NCBI RefSeq assembly: GCF_001307035.1
Contig: NZ_LKIU01000005.1
Span: forward strand, 203,664 to 267,663
From: Arthrobacter sp. Edens01
GTDB taxonomy: Bacteria > Actinomycetota > Actinomycetes > Actinomycetales > Micrococcaceae
Direction: 5' to 3'
Length of the DNA stretch: 64,000 nt
Position 1 is the first letter of the stretch. Each line of letters opens with the position of its first letter. The position numbers were made by a program, and so were the translations under genes. The notes beneath the pieces were generated by a model. It did no database searches and was not told the origin of the DNA. It worked only from the letters and a program-made list of their open reading frames with translations. Shown piece by piece: positions 18,139 through 27,884 of the stretch.

Positions 18139-19262
18139 CAGCGCAGCAACTGATGACGGTCCCGCTGGTTGACCTGGCTTCCCAACACGCCGAGGTGGAG
18201 GAGGAGATACAGGCCGGACTTAAGGATGTCTTCGCAGCGACGGCGTTCATCGGCGGAAGACATGTGGACGACTTTGAAGCCGCCTACAGCCAGTGGCTTG
18301 GAAGCGCGCACTGCATCGGAGTGGCCAACGGCACCGATGCACTCGAACTGGCACTTCGGGCCTGCGGTGTTGAGCCCGGCACGGAAGTGGTTCTGCCCGC
18401 CAACACGTTTATTGCCACCGCTGAAGCAGTCTCCAGACTGGGCGCACGGCCGGTGCTGGCTGACGTTGACCCGCTGCACCTGCTGATGGACCCGGCGAGC
18501 GCGGCAAACGCCGTCGGGCCCAGGACCCGTGCACTGATGCCGGTGCACCTGTTTGGGCAAAGCGCGCCGGTGGAAGCCCTGGAGGCCACAGCCCGGCGCT
18601 GCGGTGCGGCGATCGTGGAGGACGCCGCCCAGGCACAGGGCGCGGAGCGGTTCGGCAGAAGGGCCGGAACCCTCGGGGACGCAGCGGGAACCAGTTTCTA
18701 TCCCGGTAAGAACCTGGGTGCTGCCGGGGACGCGGGAGCCGTCCTGACCGGCAGAGCTGACGTCGCTGCGCGTGTCCGGATGCTCGCCGACCACGGCAGC
18801 AGCAGCAAGTACCGGCACGAGGAACCCGGGATGAACTCGCGGCTCGACGCCGTGCAGGCAGTGGTGCTGAGTGCAAAGCTCAAGCGCCTCACGGCCTGGA
18901 ACGAACGGCGGCGTACAGCGGCTGCAGTGTACGCCGAGCTGCTGAGGGGTATTCCCGGACTTGTGCTGCCCTTCAGCGCAGAAGGCAACACGGACGTATG
19001 GCACATCTACGGTGTCCGGGTACCGGCTGAAGAGCGGGACCGGATCCTGAAGCTTCTGGTCTCCGCAGGAATCGGCGCAGGAATCCACTATCCAGTTCCC
19101 GTGCACCTGACCGGCGCCTACGCACACCTGGGCCACGGTCCCGGAGACTTCCCTGTCAGTGAGGACGCCGCGGCGCGGCTGCTGTCGCTGCCGCTCCATC
19201 CTCACCTGAGCCGCGCCCAGCAGGAATACGTCGCTGAAACCCTCGCGGCGGCCCTGCAGTGA
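18135..19262 (+). CDS. DegT/DnrJ/EryC1/StrS sugar aminotransferase (WlbC/QdtB-like)
   Basis: Second PLP sugar aminotransferase, about 375 aa. The PLP lysine lies in FYPGKNLGAAGDAGA, the signature of the 3-aminosugar branch (QdtB, WlbC), distinct from the SFHPRK type at 16301. VPLVDLASQH opens the protein and HYPVPVHLTGAY occurs near the C-terminus. ATG 18135 is chosen because GGAAGGA precedes it and the stop/start overlap is ATGA; GTG 18120 is an alternative. With the dehydrogenase at 14216 and the acetyltransferase at 30771 it could make a 3-acetamido sugar. Confidence 0.92.
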   Translation: MTAQQLMTVPLVDLASQHAEVEEEIQAGLKDVFAATAFIGGRHVDDFEAAYSQWLGSAHCIGVANGTDALELALRACGVEPGTEVVLPANTFIATAEAVSRLGARPVLADVDPLHLLMDPASAANAVGPRTRALMPVHLFGQSAPVEALEATARRCGAAIVEDAAQAQGAERFGRRAGTLGDAAGTSFYPGKNLGAAGDAGAVLTGRADVAARVRMLADHGSSSKYRHEEPGMNSRLDAVQAVVLSAKLKRLTAWNERRRTAAAVYAELLRGIPGLVLPFSAEGNTDVWHIYGVRVPAEERDRILKLLVSAGIGAGIHYPVPVHLTGAYAHLGHGPGDFPVSEDAAARLLSLPLHPHLSRAQQEYVAETLAAALQ

Positions 19263-20794
19263 CAGCGCCGCCGGAAGCCAGCGGCCTGGGCAGCATAGGT
19301 GCACGGGCCGCCAGGGGCGCTCTCTGGTCCGGCGCGAACGCCCTCATGATGAAGCTGGCGGGAATAGCCGTCATGGTGGTCGTGGTGAGGCTGGTAACGC
19401 CGCACGATTTCGGAGTGTTTGCTGCTGCCCTGGTCGTGCACGCGATTGTTTCCAGCTTCGGGGAACTCGGCCTTTCATCGTGTGTTGCCAGACGGGACCT
19501 TGACCCCGAAAAGGTGGCATCCACGGTAGCTGTTTTGGCGCTCGTGAGTTCCTTTGTGCTGGCCGGCGGCATGGTGCTGGCTGCCGATCCGCTCGCCGGC
19601 CTGCTGGGTGCCCCGGAAGCTGCTGCACCGATCCGGGTGCTCTCCATTGCCGTGTTCCTGGGCGGGGTCTTCACAGTTCCCGGCGCGCTCCTGGTGCGTG
19701 AGTTCCGTCAGGGCAAGGTGTTCCTCGCCTCAGCGGTGGCGTTTGTGCCGACCAACCTGGTACTGATTCTCCTGGCGATCGGCGGTGACGGTGCGATGGC
19801 GTTCGCCTGGTCGCGTGTGGTCAGCCAGCTGGTCAGTGGAATCGTCATGGCACTGAGCGTTGACCGAACTTACTGGCCCAGTCTGCGCCGTGCACAAGTT
19901 GGGCCGGTTCTGCGCTTTGGACTGCCGCTGGCCGGCGCCAATCTGCTGGGCTACAGCCTGCTCAATGCCGACTATGCGATTATCGGAGCTTTTCTGGGAC
20001 CGGCGGAGCTTGGTATTTACACGCTGGCCTTTACAGTCGCTTCCTGGTCCACATCAGTAATGAGTTCAACCATCAACTCCGTTGCGATGCCCGCGTTCTC
20101 CGCCCTCCAATCCGGATCCGCCGAACTGCGCGGTTTCCTGGCCAGGACCTCCCGCATGGTGGCCCTCATCGCGTTTCCGGTCATGGCACTGACCATTGCT
20201 CTCGCCGGAGAGCTGGTGGCTGTCCTGTACGGCAGCACCTGGGCGGCCGCAGCCCCCGTGCTGCGGATACTTGCCCTGTATGGGGGTGTCTTCGCCCTGT
20301 CCCTGCTGATGTCCAACCTGCTGGTGGGCCAGGGCCGGGCAGGATCCGTTTTTGCAGTCCAGGCCGTTTGGCTGATTGTCCTGATCCCCGCCGTTGGACT
20401 GAGCCTTGGACCCTTCGGCCTTTCAGGGGCAGCGTGGGTGCACGTGGCGGTCATTGCGATTGTCATCATGCCCCTCTACCTGCGGGCCCTTCGCGGGACC
20501 GTTCCCGCGGCCGGCCGTCTCCTGGTGCGTGCCTCAGGCGCTCCGGCGGCAGCGGCTGCCGGGGCCGCGCTGCTGGGCCTGGCCGCTGCCTCGCCCGTCA
20601 GCGGTGACGTGCCGCGTCTGATTCTCGGCGGACTCACCGGGACAGCCGCCTATCTGGTGTTGAGCGCACCAATGCTCCGCCGTGCGCTGCCTGCGGCGGT
20701 GCGGGGCAGGGCGGGAACCCTGCTGGCCTTCTACGACCGTTTGGAAAGCACGCTGCCTGCGCTGCGGCAGCGAAGCAAGGAGAGCATCCAATGA
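19259..20794 (+). CDS. polysaccharide flippase (Wzx/MATE-like)
   Basis: Membrane protein of 511 aa with many hydrophobic segments over its whole length. The opening GARAARGALWSGANALMMKL and the RLVTPHDFGVFAAAL region are typical of the lipopolysaccharide flippase family (polysaccharide transporter superfamily). It should move lipid-linked repeat units across the membrane. GTG 19259 overlaps the aminotransferase stop by 4 bp. Confidence 0.9.
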   Translation: MTAPPEASGLGSIGARAARGALWSGANALMMKLAGIAVMVVVVRLVTPHDFGVFAAALVVHAIVSSFGELGLSSCVARRDLDPEKVASTVAVLALVSSFVLAGGMVLAADPLAGLLGAPEAAAPIRVLSIAVFLGGVFTVPGALLVREFRQGKVFLASAVAFVPTNLVLILLAIGGDGAMAFAWSRVVSQLVSGIVMALSVDRTYWPSLRRAQVGPVLRFGLPLAGANLLGYSLLNADYAIIGAFLGPAELGIYTLAFTVASWSTSVMSSTINSVAMPAFSALQSGSAELRGFLARTSRMVALIAFPVMALTIALAGELVAVLYGSTWAAAAPVLRILALYGGVFALSLLMSNLLVGQGRAGSVFAVQAVWLIVLIPAVGLSLGPFGLSGAAWVHVAVIAIVIMPLYLRALRGTVPAAGRLLVRASGAPAAAAAGAALLGLAAASPVSGDVPRLILGGLTGTAAYLVLSAPMLRRALPAAVRGRAGTLLAFYDRLESTLPALRQRSKESIQ

Positions 20795-22959
20795 GACCGA
20801 TTGACCAGCCATTGCCCCGGCTGCTGTTCTTCCGCTGGGCCAAGCCCGGGCTCCCCGGTTTCCTGAACCGGCATCTGGACGAGCATGTGCAGACCCTGGA
20901 ACATTTCTTTGACGTCCGTGTCATTGACCGGGACTGTGATTATGCGGCCGAGTGTGATGCCTTTTCCCCGGACCTCTGCGTTTTTGAATCGGGCGTCTAC
21001 GCGGGGGAGCGGAGTATCCGGAACACAGCCAGCCGGCCGGAGATCCCCAAACTTGGGTTCCTGCATTCGGATCCCTACGACCTGGCGCGTGCGGTTTTCC
21101 TCTCGGACATGGACCGGTGGGGCGTCGAAGAATACTTCACCACCTCGGTGGCCATGGCCGAATACACTCCCGAGATAGCAGACCGGCTATTCGTCTGGCC
21201 CAACTCCGTGGACCCTGCCGTTTTCCACTCCTATCCCGGTGAGAAGAATATTCCGGTCCTCTTCACCGGCAGCCAGGAGCGCCACTATCCCTGGCGTAAC
21301 GCGGTGGGCCGGACACTGTCCCGAAACTTCGCAACCATGACCATGCCGCACTACGGATGGGGCAAAAGCGGGGGCCGCACAGTGTTCGGTGCAGACTACG
21401 CCCGCCTGCTCAGCGCCAGTGTCTTCGTTCCCGCATGCGGGAGCATGTCCAGGGACCTGGTGCGCAAGCACCTGGAAATCCCGGCAGCCGGTGCCTGCCT
21501 CATCGCGGAGGATACCCCGGCAGTCGCTGCATTCGGGTTCGTGGACCTGGAGAACTGCGTGCTGGGAGAGGCTGAGGAGATACCGGACAAACTTGATGCG
21601 CTGCTCGCGGATCCCGGCCGTCTGGAGGCTGTGGTCCGCGCTGGCCAAAAGCTGGTCCAGGAAAGGCACGTACAGTCCCGCCGCAGCCAGGTCCTGGAGT
21701 GGCTGCAGCTGCAGGCCGTGCGCTCCCCGGCCGAACGCATAGTGCAGGCGTCCCCAGCAGGAAGCCTGTTCCTGTCGCCAAAGGACAGCACACAGGTGCC
21801 GTTCGCCGCGGGCGGCCGCGACAGGCAGTTCCTTGCATCCGGCTGGCACCTACTGGAGGAACCGGATCCGGACGGTGCCCGGCGGGAGTTCCTGAAATGC
21901 CTCAACTTCTACTTCATTCCTGAAGCGGTGATCGGGGCAGCCTTTAGCGAACTCGCTGCAGGCAACGCTGAAGCAGCGCGGGACTGGACCACGCAGGCGC
22001 TGGTGGACACTTTCACGGACCGGTCCGCACCGGACCCGGATCCGGTCCTCTGGGCCACTCATCTCAGGGCGCTGCTGTGCTCCGGAGAGCGGGAACAGGC
22101 CGTGGCCGGGGCACGGAGATTCCCGCATTTGAGCCACCGGGAACTGGACCGGATGCGCAGCCTGCTGGGCCTTGAAACGGCAGCGGTGCGATCTGCCCGT
22201 GCTTCCATCTGCCCGGTTCCGGAAACCTCACAGGGGAAGTGGGAAGCCACACTGGCCCATGCACTCATGGCGTGCGGCCAGTCACGGGACGGTCTGCGGT
22301 TCACCGCCGCGCCCACTGCGGCTTCCACTCCCGCTCCGGTGGTGCCAGGCCATGGCCCGGCAGCTCTCCTTCGGAAGCGCTTGCTTCGCCGGATCCGCTG
22401 GCGGATGCGCACGGGCGCAGTGCGGCAGCTTCGGCTAAGACTTTCGCCTCTGAAACAGCGGCTGCTGACAGATGAATTTTCCCGGACGCTCACCGACATC
22501 CTTCGCCGGGAAGGGCTCGAATCGGCTGTTCTGTTTGGAGATCCCGCCGGCGACCGGCTGCAGCGCGCGATGCGGCGGGGACTGGAGCTGAATCCGTCGC
22601 TCCCGCCACTGACCGTGGTGCGCGCCGCACAGGTCGATACCTCCGTAATCGCCGGCGCAGCCGGTGACGCGGAACGCGGGACCGGCACGAACCGGACAGC
22701 AGCTTTTGTGGCGGATGCGCGAGCCGCTGAAGGGTCGGCCGAGTTCCTTTCCAGGTGTGCCCTGGTGGTCCTGACGGATACCACGACGCCCGGCGGCTAC
22801 CGCTTGCTGACCGGGCTGACCGCCGGCAGCCGGTTTGTTCTGCTGGGGCACGAACCAGTACGCGGGACGGCGATACTGGCGGGATCCGACAGGCCTCCGG
22901 TGCAAGAAAAGCACCACGGAGAACAGGCTCTCCAGCAAACAGAGGGGAGCGCGCAGTGA
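20791..22959 (+). CDS. large multidomain glycosyltransferase (CgeB-like N-terminal domain)
   Basis: A 722-aa cytosolic protein. Residues 1 to about 310 resemble CgeB/group-1 transferases: LFFRWAKPGLPGFLNRHLDE opens it, and HSDPYDLA, FTGSQERHYPWRN and RKHLEIPAAGACLIAED form the donor-binding half. Residues 320-480 are helical and TPR-like. From about 520 to 720 there is a third, Arg-rich then alpha/beta region that I do not recognise. CgeB relatives are usually about 350 aa, so the second half is an addition. It overlaps the genes on both sides by 4 bp. Confidence 0.78.
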   Translation: MRPIDQPLPRLLFFRWAKPGLPGFLNRHLDEHVQTLEHFFDVRVIDRDCDYAAECDAFSPDLCVFESGVYAGERSIRNTASRPEIPKLGFLHSDPYDLARAVFLSDMDRWGVEEYFTTSVAMAEYTPEIADRLFVWPNSVDPAVFHSYPGEKNIPVLFTGSQERHYPWRNAVGRTLSRNFATMTMPHYGWGKSGGRTVFGADYARLLSASVFVPACGSMSRDLVRKHLEIPAAGACLIAEDTPAVAAFGFVDLENCVLGEAEEIPDKLDALLADPGRLEAVVRAGQKLVQERHVQSRRSQVLEWLQLQAVRSPAERIVQASPAGSLFLSPKDSTQVPFAAGGRDRQFLASGWHLLEEPDPDGARREFLKCLNFYFIPEAVIGAAFSELAAGNAEAARDWTTQALVDTFTDRSAPDPDPVLWATHLRALLCSGEREQAVAGARRFPHLSHRELDRMRSLLGLETAAVRSARASICPVPETSQGKWEATLAHALMACGQSRDGLRFTAAPTAASTPAPVVPGHGPAALLRKRLLRRIRWRMRTGAVRQLRLRLSPLKQRLLTDEFSRTLTDILRREGLESAVLFGDPAGDRLQRAMRRGLELNPSLPPLTVVRAAQVDTSVIAGAAGDAERGTGTNRTAAFVADARAAEGSAEFLSRCALVVLTDTTTPGGYRLLTGLTAGSRFVLLGHEPVRGTAILAGSDRPPVQEKHHGEQALQQTEGSAQ

Positions 22960-24953
22960 GCGGAAAAGGCGCCGTGGCATGGATCGCCGGAACGCCATGG
23001 GCAGCCGTCAGCGGGACGGAAAAGCAGCTGGCCAGCGCACTCGCGCAGCATCGTCAGGTGCTGTGGGTCGATCCTCCGGCAGCATTGTTTGGAGGACGCG
23101 CACCCGGCCTGCACCCGGTGCTGGAGGAAGTCCTGCCGCGGCTCAGCCGTTTGACCGTGCCGGTCCTGCCGGGCGCCTGGCGTCCCGTGCTGAACCGTGC
23201 GGCCACCTGGCTCCTGCACCGGGGGATCCATTCGGCGACCCGGGATGCCGACCCGGAGTTCGCCGTCGTCGTCGTGGGGGGACCGCTGGGCCGGTTTCCG
23301 CGAAAGACAACTGGAACGAAGGTGTTCTTCGTGACTGATGACTGGCTGGCGGGAGCCCCGCTCATGGGTATTGATGCGGGCCGGATCCGCCGCTGCATGC
23401 TCGCGAACATTGCCGAAGCAGACCTGGTGGCCGCAGTCACTGAGGATCTGGCGGACAGGCTCCAGGACCTGTCACCCGGCACGAAGGTGCTCCACCTGCC
23501 CAACGGCTGTGTGCCTTTCCCGGCCCGCCCGCCGGGACCCCGTTCCCGACGGGCCATACTCCTCGGACAGCTGAACGAGCGGCTGGACTTCGACATTCTG
23601 GACGCGGTGGCAGCCGCGGGCATTGAGCTCGCCGTCATCGGCCCCCGAACGGCCCGGGACCCGGCGGTGCAAGCCAGACTGGATGCCCTGCTTGCGCTGG
23701 GAAACGTCAGCTGGGAGCCTGAGGTCCCTGCCGAGGAGGTGCCGCAGCGGCTCAGCTCCGCGGCAGTTGGCATCACCCCCTACGCCGACACAGCCTTCAA
23801 CCAGGCAAGTTTTCCGCTGAAAACCCTCGACTACCTGTCTGCCGGCTTGCCGGTCGTGGCAACCGACCTCCCGGCGGCCCGCTGGCTTGGCAGTCCCCAC
23901 GTGAAGCGTGAGCGCACTCCGGAAGGGTTCACTGACGCAGTGACCCGCGCACTGGGCGAGGCTCCGGATGCCGGCCATATACGGGAAAGGCAGCTGCTGG
24001 CGCGTACGCATTCCTGGGATGCTCGGGCACGTACCCTTCTCGACGCCGCCGGCGCCGCCAGCCCGGAATGGGCGGGCGACCATTTCCTGATCACCCGTTT
24101 CAACCTCCCAACACCCGGTCCGGAATCACTGGTGCGGGCACGTGAAGGGTGGCTGAAGGAACGGGCCGGACTCTTCGAGCGCTTTTGCCTGCCCTCCGTG
24201 GCCGCGCAGTCCAACGCCCGGTTTCGTTGGATCATCTATTTCGATCCCGAGAGCCCGGCCTGGCTCATCGAACGTATACGGGCATGGTCGGCCGGTGGAC
24301 TTTTCACGCCTGTCTACCGCTCGTCCGTGGGACGCACCGAGCTGTTGGTGGACTTGCGGAGCATGGTCTCTGAACCAGCGGCAGAACTGATGACCACCAA
24401 CCTGGACAACGACGACGGACTGGCAGCGGACTTTGTGGACCGCCTGCAGCACGCGGCGGGAAAGACCGGTGGCCGCCGCACCGCGCTGTATCTGCCAAAC
24501 GGCCTCATCCTCGCCGGGAGAAGGCTCTTTGCCAGGACTGACCGGACCAACGCATTTTGTTCCGTTGCTGAGCCGTGGCCGGACGCCGTGACCTGCTGGG
24601 CAGACTGGCACACGCTGCTGGGACGCAGCATGCCGGTACTGGAAGTTCCCGGGCCCCCGGGATGGCTCCAGGTTGTCCATGGCGGAAACGTCAGCAACCG
24701 TGTCCGGGGCGTCAGGGCGGTTCCTGAGATCCACAGCCCGCGCTTTGAAGGACTCCTGGGCGGTGCTGAGGCTCCTACCGCCGGTGAACGTATCCGGGAA
24801 CTGCTGCTGGAGACTCCGCGCAGGACTGCAGGAGCAGGACTGCGCACGGCAGCAAAGACCGTGCTCCTTCGAACCATGGGCAAGGACGGCCTTGACCGGG
24901 TCAAGAACCGGATTGGTGCAATGCAGGGCGTTCTTGTGAGGGGGCAGCAGTGA
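22956..24953 (+). CDS. two-domain glycosyltransferase: GT4-like plus rhamnosyltransferase-like
   Basis: About 665 aa. The N-terminal half is GT-B-like: AGTPWAAVSGTEKQLASAL, LPNGC, then FPLKTLDYLSAGLPVVATDL, the donor-site motif of GT4 enzymes. From about residue 370, FLITRFNLP, RWIIYFDPESP and TTNLDNDDGLAADFVDRLQ match the putative rhamnosyltransferase family PF11316, with an acidic DNDD metal motif. GTG 22956 is chosen because AGAGGGGAG precedes it and it overlaps the previous stop as GTGA; a longer frame back to 22755 is overlap only. One chain probably performs two successive transfers. Confidence 0.8.
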   Translation: MSGKGAVAWIAGTPWAAVSGTEKQLASALAQHRQVLWVDPPAALFGGRAPGLHPVLEEVLPRLSRLTVPVLPGAWRPVLNRAATWLLHRGIHSATRDADPEFAVVVVGGPLGRFPRKTTGTKVFFVTDDWLAGAPLMGIDAGRIRRCMLANIAEADLVAAVTEDLADRLQDLSPGTKVLHLPNGCVPFPARPPGPRSRRAILLGQLNERLDFDILDAVAAAGIELAVIGPRTARDPAVQARLDALLALGNVSWEPEVPAEEVPQRLSSAAVGITPYADTAFNQASFPLKTLDYLSAGLPVVATDLPAARWLGSPHVKRERTPEGFTDAVTRALGEAPDAGHIRERQLLARTHSWDARARTLLDAAGAASPEWAGDHFLITRFNLPTPGPESLVRAREGWLKERAGLFERFCLPSVAAQSNARFRWIIYFDPESPAWLIERIRAWSAGGLFTPVYRSSVGRTELLVDLRSMVSEPAAELMTTNLDNDDGLAADFVDRLQHAAGKTGGRRTALYLPNGLILAGRRLFARTDRTNAFCSVAEPWPDAVTCWADWHTLLGRSMPVLEVPGPPGWLQVVHGGNVSNRVRGVRAVPEIHSPRFEGLLGGAEAPTAGERIRELLLETPRRTAGAGLRTAAKTVLLRTMGKDGLDRVKNRIGAMQGVLVRGQQ

Positions 24954-25759
24954 CAACACGGCAAAGCCTGCTGGTATTTGTCCGCCGCTGGTACCTGGTC
25001 CTCTCCGGGATAGTGCTCACCGCCCTCCTCAGCTGGGCTGCAAGCCTGCTGGTCCCGCCGTCGTACGATGCGCAGGGAAGCATGGTCCTGATGCCGCCGT
25101 CAGCGAATGTGGGCGAGGACGGCAACCCTTACCTGCAGCTGGGCGGGATGAGCGAAGCGCTGGACGTACTGGTCCGGCAGTCAAACGCCCCCGCTGTCCG
25201 TGACCAGGTGCTCGACGAGTATCCGTCGGCGACCTACACGATTGAGCCGGACCGCAGCACCAGCGGGTCCATTGTGGTTGTGCAGGCCACAGCAGAGAAC
25301 GACGCCGAGTCCCTGGAACTGCTGGACCGCGCCATGGAAACGCTCCCGGCCGTCCTCACCCGCATGCAGGATGACCTGGAGGTGACGCCGGAGCAGCGAA
25401 TCGACATCATGCCACTGGTTGTGGACGCCGAGGGGACGCTGAACGTGAAGCAGACACTGCAGATCGTGGCCGTCGCCGTCGCGATAGGGCTGGCAGGCAC
25501 GCTTATGTTCACGGCACTGGCAGACGGCCTGCTGCTCTCCCGGCAGCGCCGGCTCAAACCTGCAGCCGAAGAGAACCTGCACCAAAAAGCATCCGTACCC
25601 GGACCGGCAAGTGATGTTCATGTCCGCGGTGCCGGCCGGAGAGCCGGAGAGAGGAAAGACAGCCAGGGAAAGCGCACGGCTCGGACCGGAGGAGAACGGC
25701 CTGCAGCGGGGGAGAAGCCGCAGGAATCCGTTACCGGGGAAGACCTGCGTACACGGTGA
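24950..25759 (+). CDS. Wzz/YveK-like chain-length membrane protein
   Basis: A 269-aa protein with one hydrophobic segment near the N-terminus (about 8-34), an extracytoplasmic region and a second hydrophobic segment near 165-190, then a charged tail. This is the layout of polysaccharide co-polymerases (Wzz, YveK, CapA). No kinase domain is attached. The tail after about 200 is rich in Arg, Lys and Glu and looks disordered. GTG 24950 overlaps the preceding stop, with GGGGG just upstream. It may set chain length together with the next gene. Confidence 0.65.
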   Translation: MTTRQSLLVFVRRWYLVLSGIVLTALLSWAASLLVPPSYDAQGSMVLMPPSANVGEDGNPYLQLGGMSEALDVLVRQSNAPAVRDQVLDEYPSATYTIEPDRSTSGSIVVVQATAENDAESLELLDRAMETLPAVLTRMQDDLEVTPEQRIDIMPLVVDAEGTLNVKQTLQIVAVAVAIGLAGTLMFTALADGLLLSRQRRLKPAAEENLHQKASVPGPASDVHVRGAGRRAGERKDSQGKRTARTGGERPAAGEKPQESVTGEDLRTR

Positions 25760-26472
25760 CGTCCGCAGACCTCCTGGCCACACTGCGAAGGCGCTGGTAC
25801 GTGCTGCTGGCAGGGCTCTGCTGCACCGGGCTGGCCTACTGGGGCCTTAGCCAATCCGCACCGGTTTACGCAGCCCAGTCGGACTTCGTTTTCGCAGAGC
25901 CGGGGCTTCCGGGCCAGGGCCGTTCCCTTACCGGCACCGAACCCCAAACGCTGATCGACTTCACAGCCATTGTGGAGCGCAAGGTCCTGGCCGGAGCCAC
26001 GTCCACAAAACTCGCCTCACCCACGGCGTCGTTATTCGGTACGGGGATCCGGCAGGGAACCTCGATCAGCATGCTGGACACCGGCGGCCAGTGGCTCTCT
26101 TCCTTCAGCCGCCCGGTACTGTCCGTGCAGGTTGCGGCGCCGTCTCCGGAAGAAGTCTCCGCCGAGATGGAGCGGGTCCTGCTTGAGGTCCGTGCCGTGA
26201 GCGAAGCGCTTCAGGCCGATGCAGGAGCTGCCCCATCGTCGATGATCAGCGTGGAACGCGCGCCGGAGGACCTCATCATCACCTCTTTTGGCAAGACGAA
26301 GATGGGGGAGGCGAAGGCGCTGACTGTCCTGTCCGTGACGGGTCTGGGGCTGTCCTGCGCCGCGGCGGCAGCAACGGATGCGATGGCATTGCGCCGGGCC
26401 CGCACCGGGCGAAGGCACAGGAGCGGTAACGGAAAGAGAGCCCGGGCAGAGGCAGCGGCATGGCAGGGCTGA
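25756..26472 (+). CDS. second Wzz-like chain-length membrane protein
   Basis: A 238-aa protein with the same two-segment layout as its neighbour: a hydrophobic segment at about 13-30, an extracytoplasmic middle, a second segment near 190-212 and a basic tail. The N-terminal LATLRRRWYVLLAGL parallels the FVRRWYLVLSGI of the gene before, so the two are probably diverged tandem copies. No kinase motifs. GTG 25756 overlaps by 4 bp. Confidence 0.6.
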   Translation: MTSADLLATLRRRWYVLLAGLCCTGLAYWGLSQSAPVYAAQSDFVFAEPGLPGQGRSLTGTEPQTLIDFTAIVERKVLAGATSTKLASPTASLFGTGIRQGTSISMLDTGGQWLSSFSRPVLSVQVAAPSPEEVSAEMERVLLEVRAVSEALQADAGAAPSSMISVERAPEDLIITSFGKTKMGEAKALTVLSVTGLGLSCAAAAATDAMALRRARTGRRHRSGNGKRARAEAAAWQG

Positions 26473-27824
26473 AGAAATATCCATCGGCGGCACCGGCGGC
26501 GGGGTCCAACGGCACGTCGCGCGATGTGTCAACCTTCCTGTCTGTCTACCTCCTGCTTACCCTGGCGCTCCCGTCCTACCTCACCATCACCGCACTCGGC
26601 TCCCTGGGACGGCCCTCAACCCTGTGGGGTTTGCTGGGACTGTCCTGGTGGGCCTTTGAAAGACTGCGCCGCACCACCCGGCTGAACGCAGGATCCTCGG
26701 CGGTGCGCTGGGCGCTTCTGGGTTTCCTGGCAGCGGTGCTGATTAGCTACGCCGTATCCAATCTCCAGGGAATTCCGCCAAACGAGTCTTCACCGGCTGA
26801 CAGCGGCCTTTTGCGGACCGCCGGCTGGGTGGGGATTGGGCTGCTGGCCAACGACGGGATTGGTTCAGCGGAGCGCTGGCTGGTTCTGGTCCGCAGGATG
26901 ACTCTGCTCGGTGGACTGGCCGCACTGCTGGGCCTGGCCCAGTTCGTTGCAGGCCAAAGCCTGCTCGAATGGCTTACGCTCCCGGGCTTCAGTGCTGACA
27001 GTGCGCACTCAGCGTCCACTCGCGGAGACTTCATCCGGCCGTCAGGACTGGCCACGCAGCCTCTGGAGTACGCAGTCGTGCTGTCAATGGCGCTGCCCCT
27101 GGCACTTACCCTCGCGCTGACGGACAAACACCGGAACCAGGCCGCCCGCTGGTGGCCCGTGCTCGCACTGGCCCTCGCTACGATCCTGTCCGGCTCCAAA
27201 TCGGCGTTCATCGGAGCTGCGGTAGGCATCATCATCTTGGTCCCTGCCTGGTCCGGGGCTGTCCGGATTCGGGTGCTGGGCGGTCTGGCGGTGCTGCTGG
27301 GGATCGTCTACGTCACCGTCCCCGGCGTCGCAGGAACGGCACGCGGCATGTTCCAGAGCATGGGCAATGACTCAAGTTCCCTGTCCCGGACGGACAGTTA
27401 CGGTGTGGCCATCGAGATCGCGACAAGGAACCTCTTTTTTGGCCGCGGTTTTGGAACGTTCCTCCCGCGCTACCGCATCTTCGACAACGGCTACCTGACC
27501 GCCTTGGTGGAGGTTGGGCTGGTCGGACTGATGCTGCTGGTCCTGCTGCTGCTCTGTGCCGTGTGGAACACCCTGGGCGCGGGGTACCGGCTGTTCCCTG
27601 CCGGAAGCCGGGCCCGGGAGCTCGGGGCAGGCCTGGCCGCTTCAATCCTGGCCGGGGCCGTCCTGCTGGCGTTCTTCGACGGGTTGAATTTCTCCGTCTC
27701 GGCGGCCCTCCTGTTCCTTTCCGTTGGACTCGCAGGCGCCTACCGCGGGCTGCACAGGTCCGGGGAACGCCGAGGGAGCTGGACCGGAATCCGTCTGCCG
27801 GACGGAGACCCGCTCAGGGAATGA
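26460..27824 (+). CDS. O-antigen ligase/polymerase-like membrane protein
   Basis: A 454-aa polytopic membrane protein of the Wzy/WaaL type. Hydrophobic helices fill most of the chain, with a periplasmic-type loop that includes RPSGLATQPLEYAVVLSM. SKSAFIGAAVGI and the RTDSYGVAIEIATRNLFFGRGFGT-type segment are characteristic of the O-antigen ligase superfamily (motif shown only in part). It overlaps the upstream gene by 13 bp and is the last gene of the operon, where it would polymerise repeat units moved by the flippase at 19259. Confidence 0.82.
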   Translation: MAGLKKYPSAAPAAGSNGTSRDVSTFLSVYLLLTLALPSYLTITALGSLGRPSTLWGLLGLSWWAFERLRRTTRLNAGSSAVRWALLGFLAAVLISYAVSNLQGIPPNESSPADSGLLRTAGWVGIGLLANDGIGSAERWLVLVRRMTLLGGLAALLGLAQFVAGQSLLEWLTLPGFSADSAHSASTRGDFIRPSGLATQPLEYAVVLSMALPLALTLALTDKHRNQAARWWPVLALALATILSGSKSAFIGAAVGIIILVPAWSGAVRIRVLGGLAVLLGIVYVTVPGVAGTARGMFQSMGNDSSSLSRTDSYGVAIEIATRNLFFGRGFGTFLPRYRIFDNGYLTALVEVGLVGLMLLVLLLLCAVWNTLGAGYRLFPAGSRARELGAGLAASILAGAVLLAFFDGLNFSVSAALLFLSVGLAGAYRGLHRSGERRGSWTGIRLPDGDPLRE

Positions 27825-27835
27825 GTTCTCCGGCC

Positions 27836-27882
27836 CGGGTCCCGCCAGAGCCAACGATCGACCACTACGCAGGCGGGGCCCG
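27836..27882. terminator. possible bidirectional terminator between convergent genes
   Basis: CGGGTCCCGCC (27836-27846) and GGCGGGGCCCG (27872-27882) pair along 11 positions with one G-T pair, around a 25-nt loop. The hairpin lies in the 60-bp gap between two convergent stops. The large loop and lack of T-tract keep confidence low. Confidence 0.35.
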
Positions 27883-27884
27883 TG

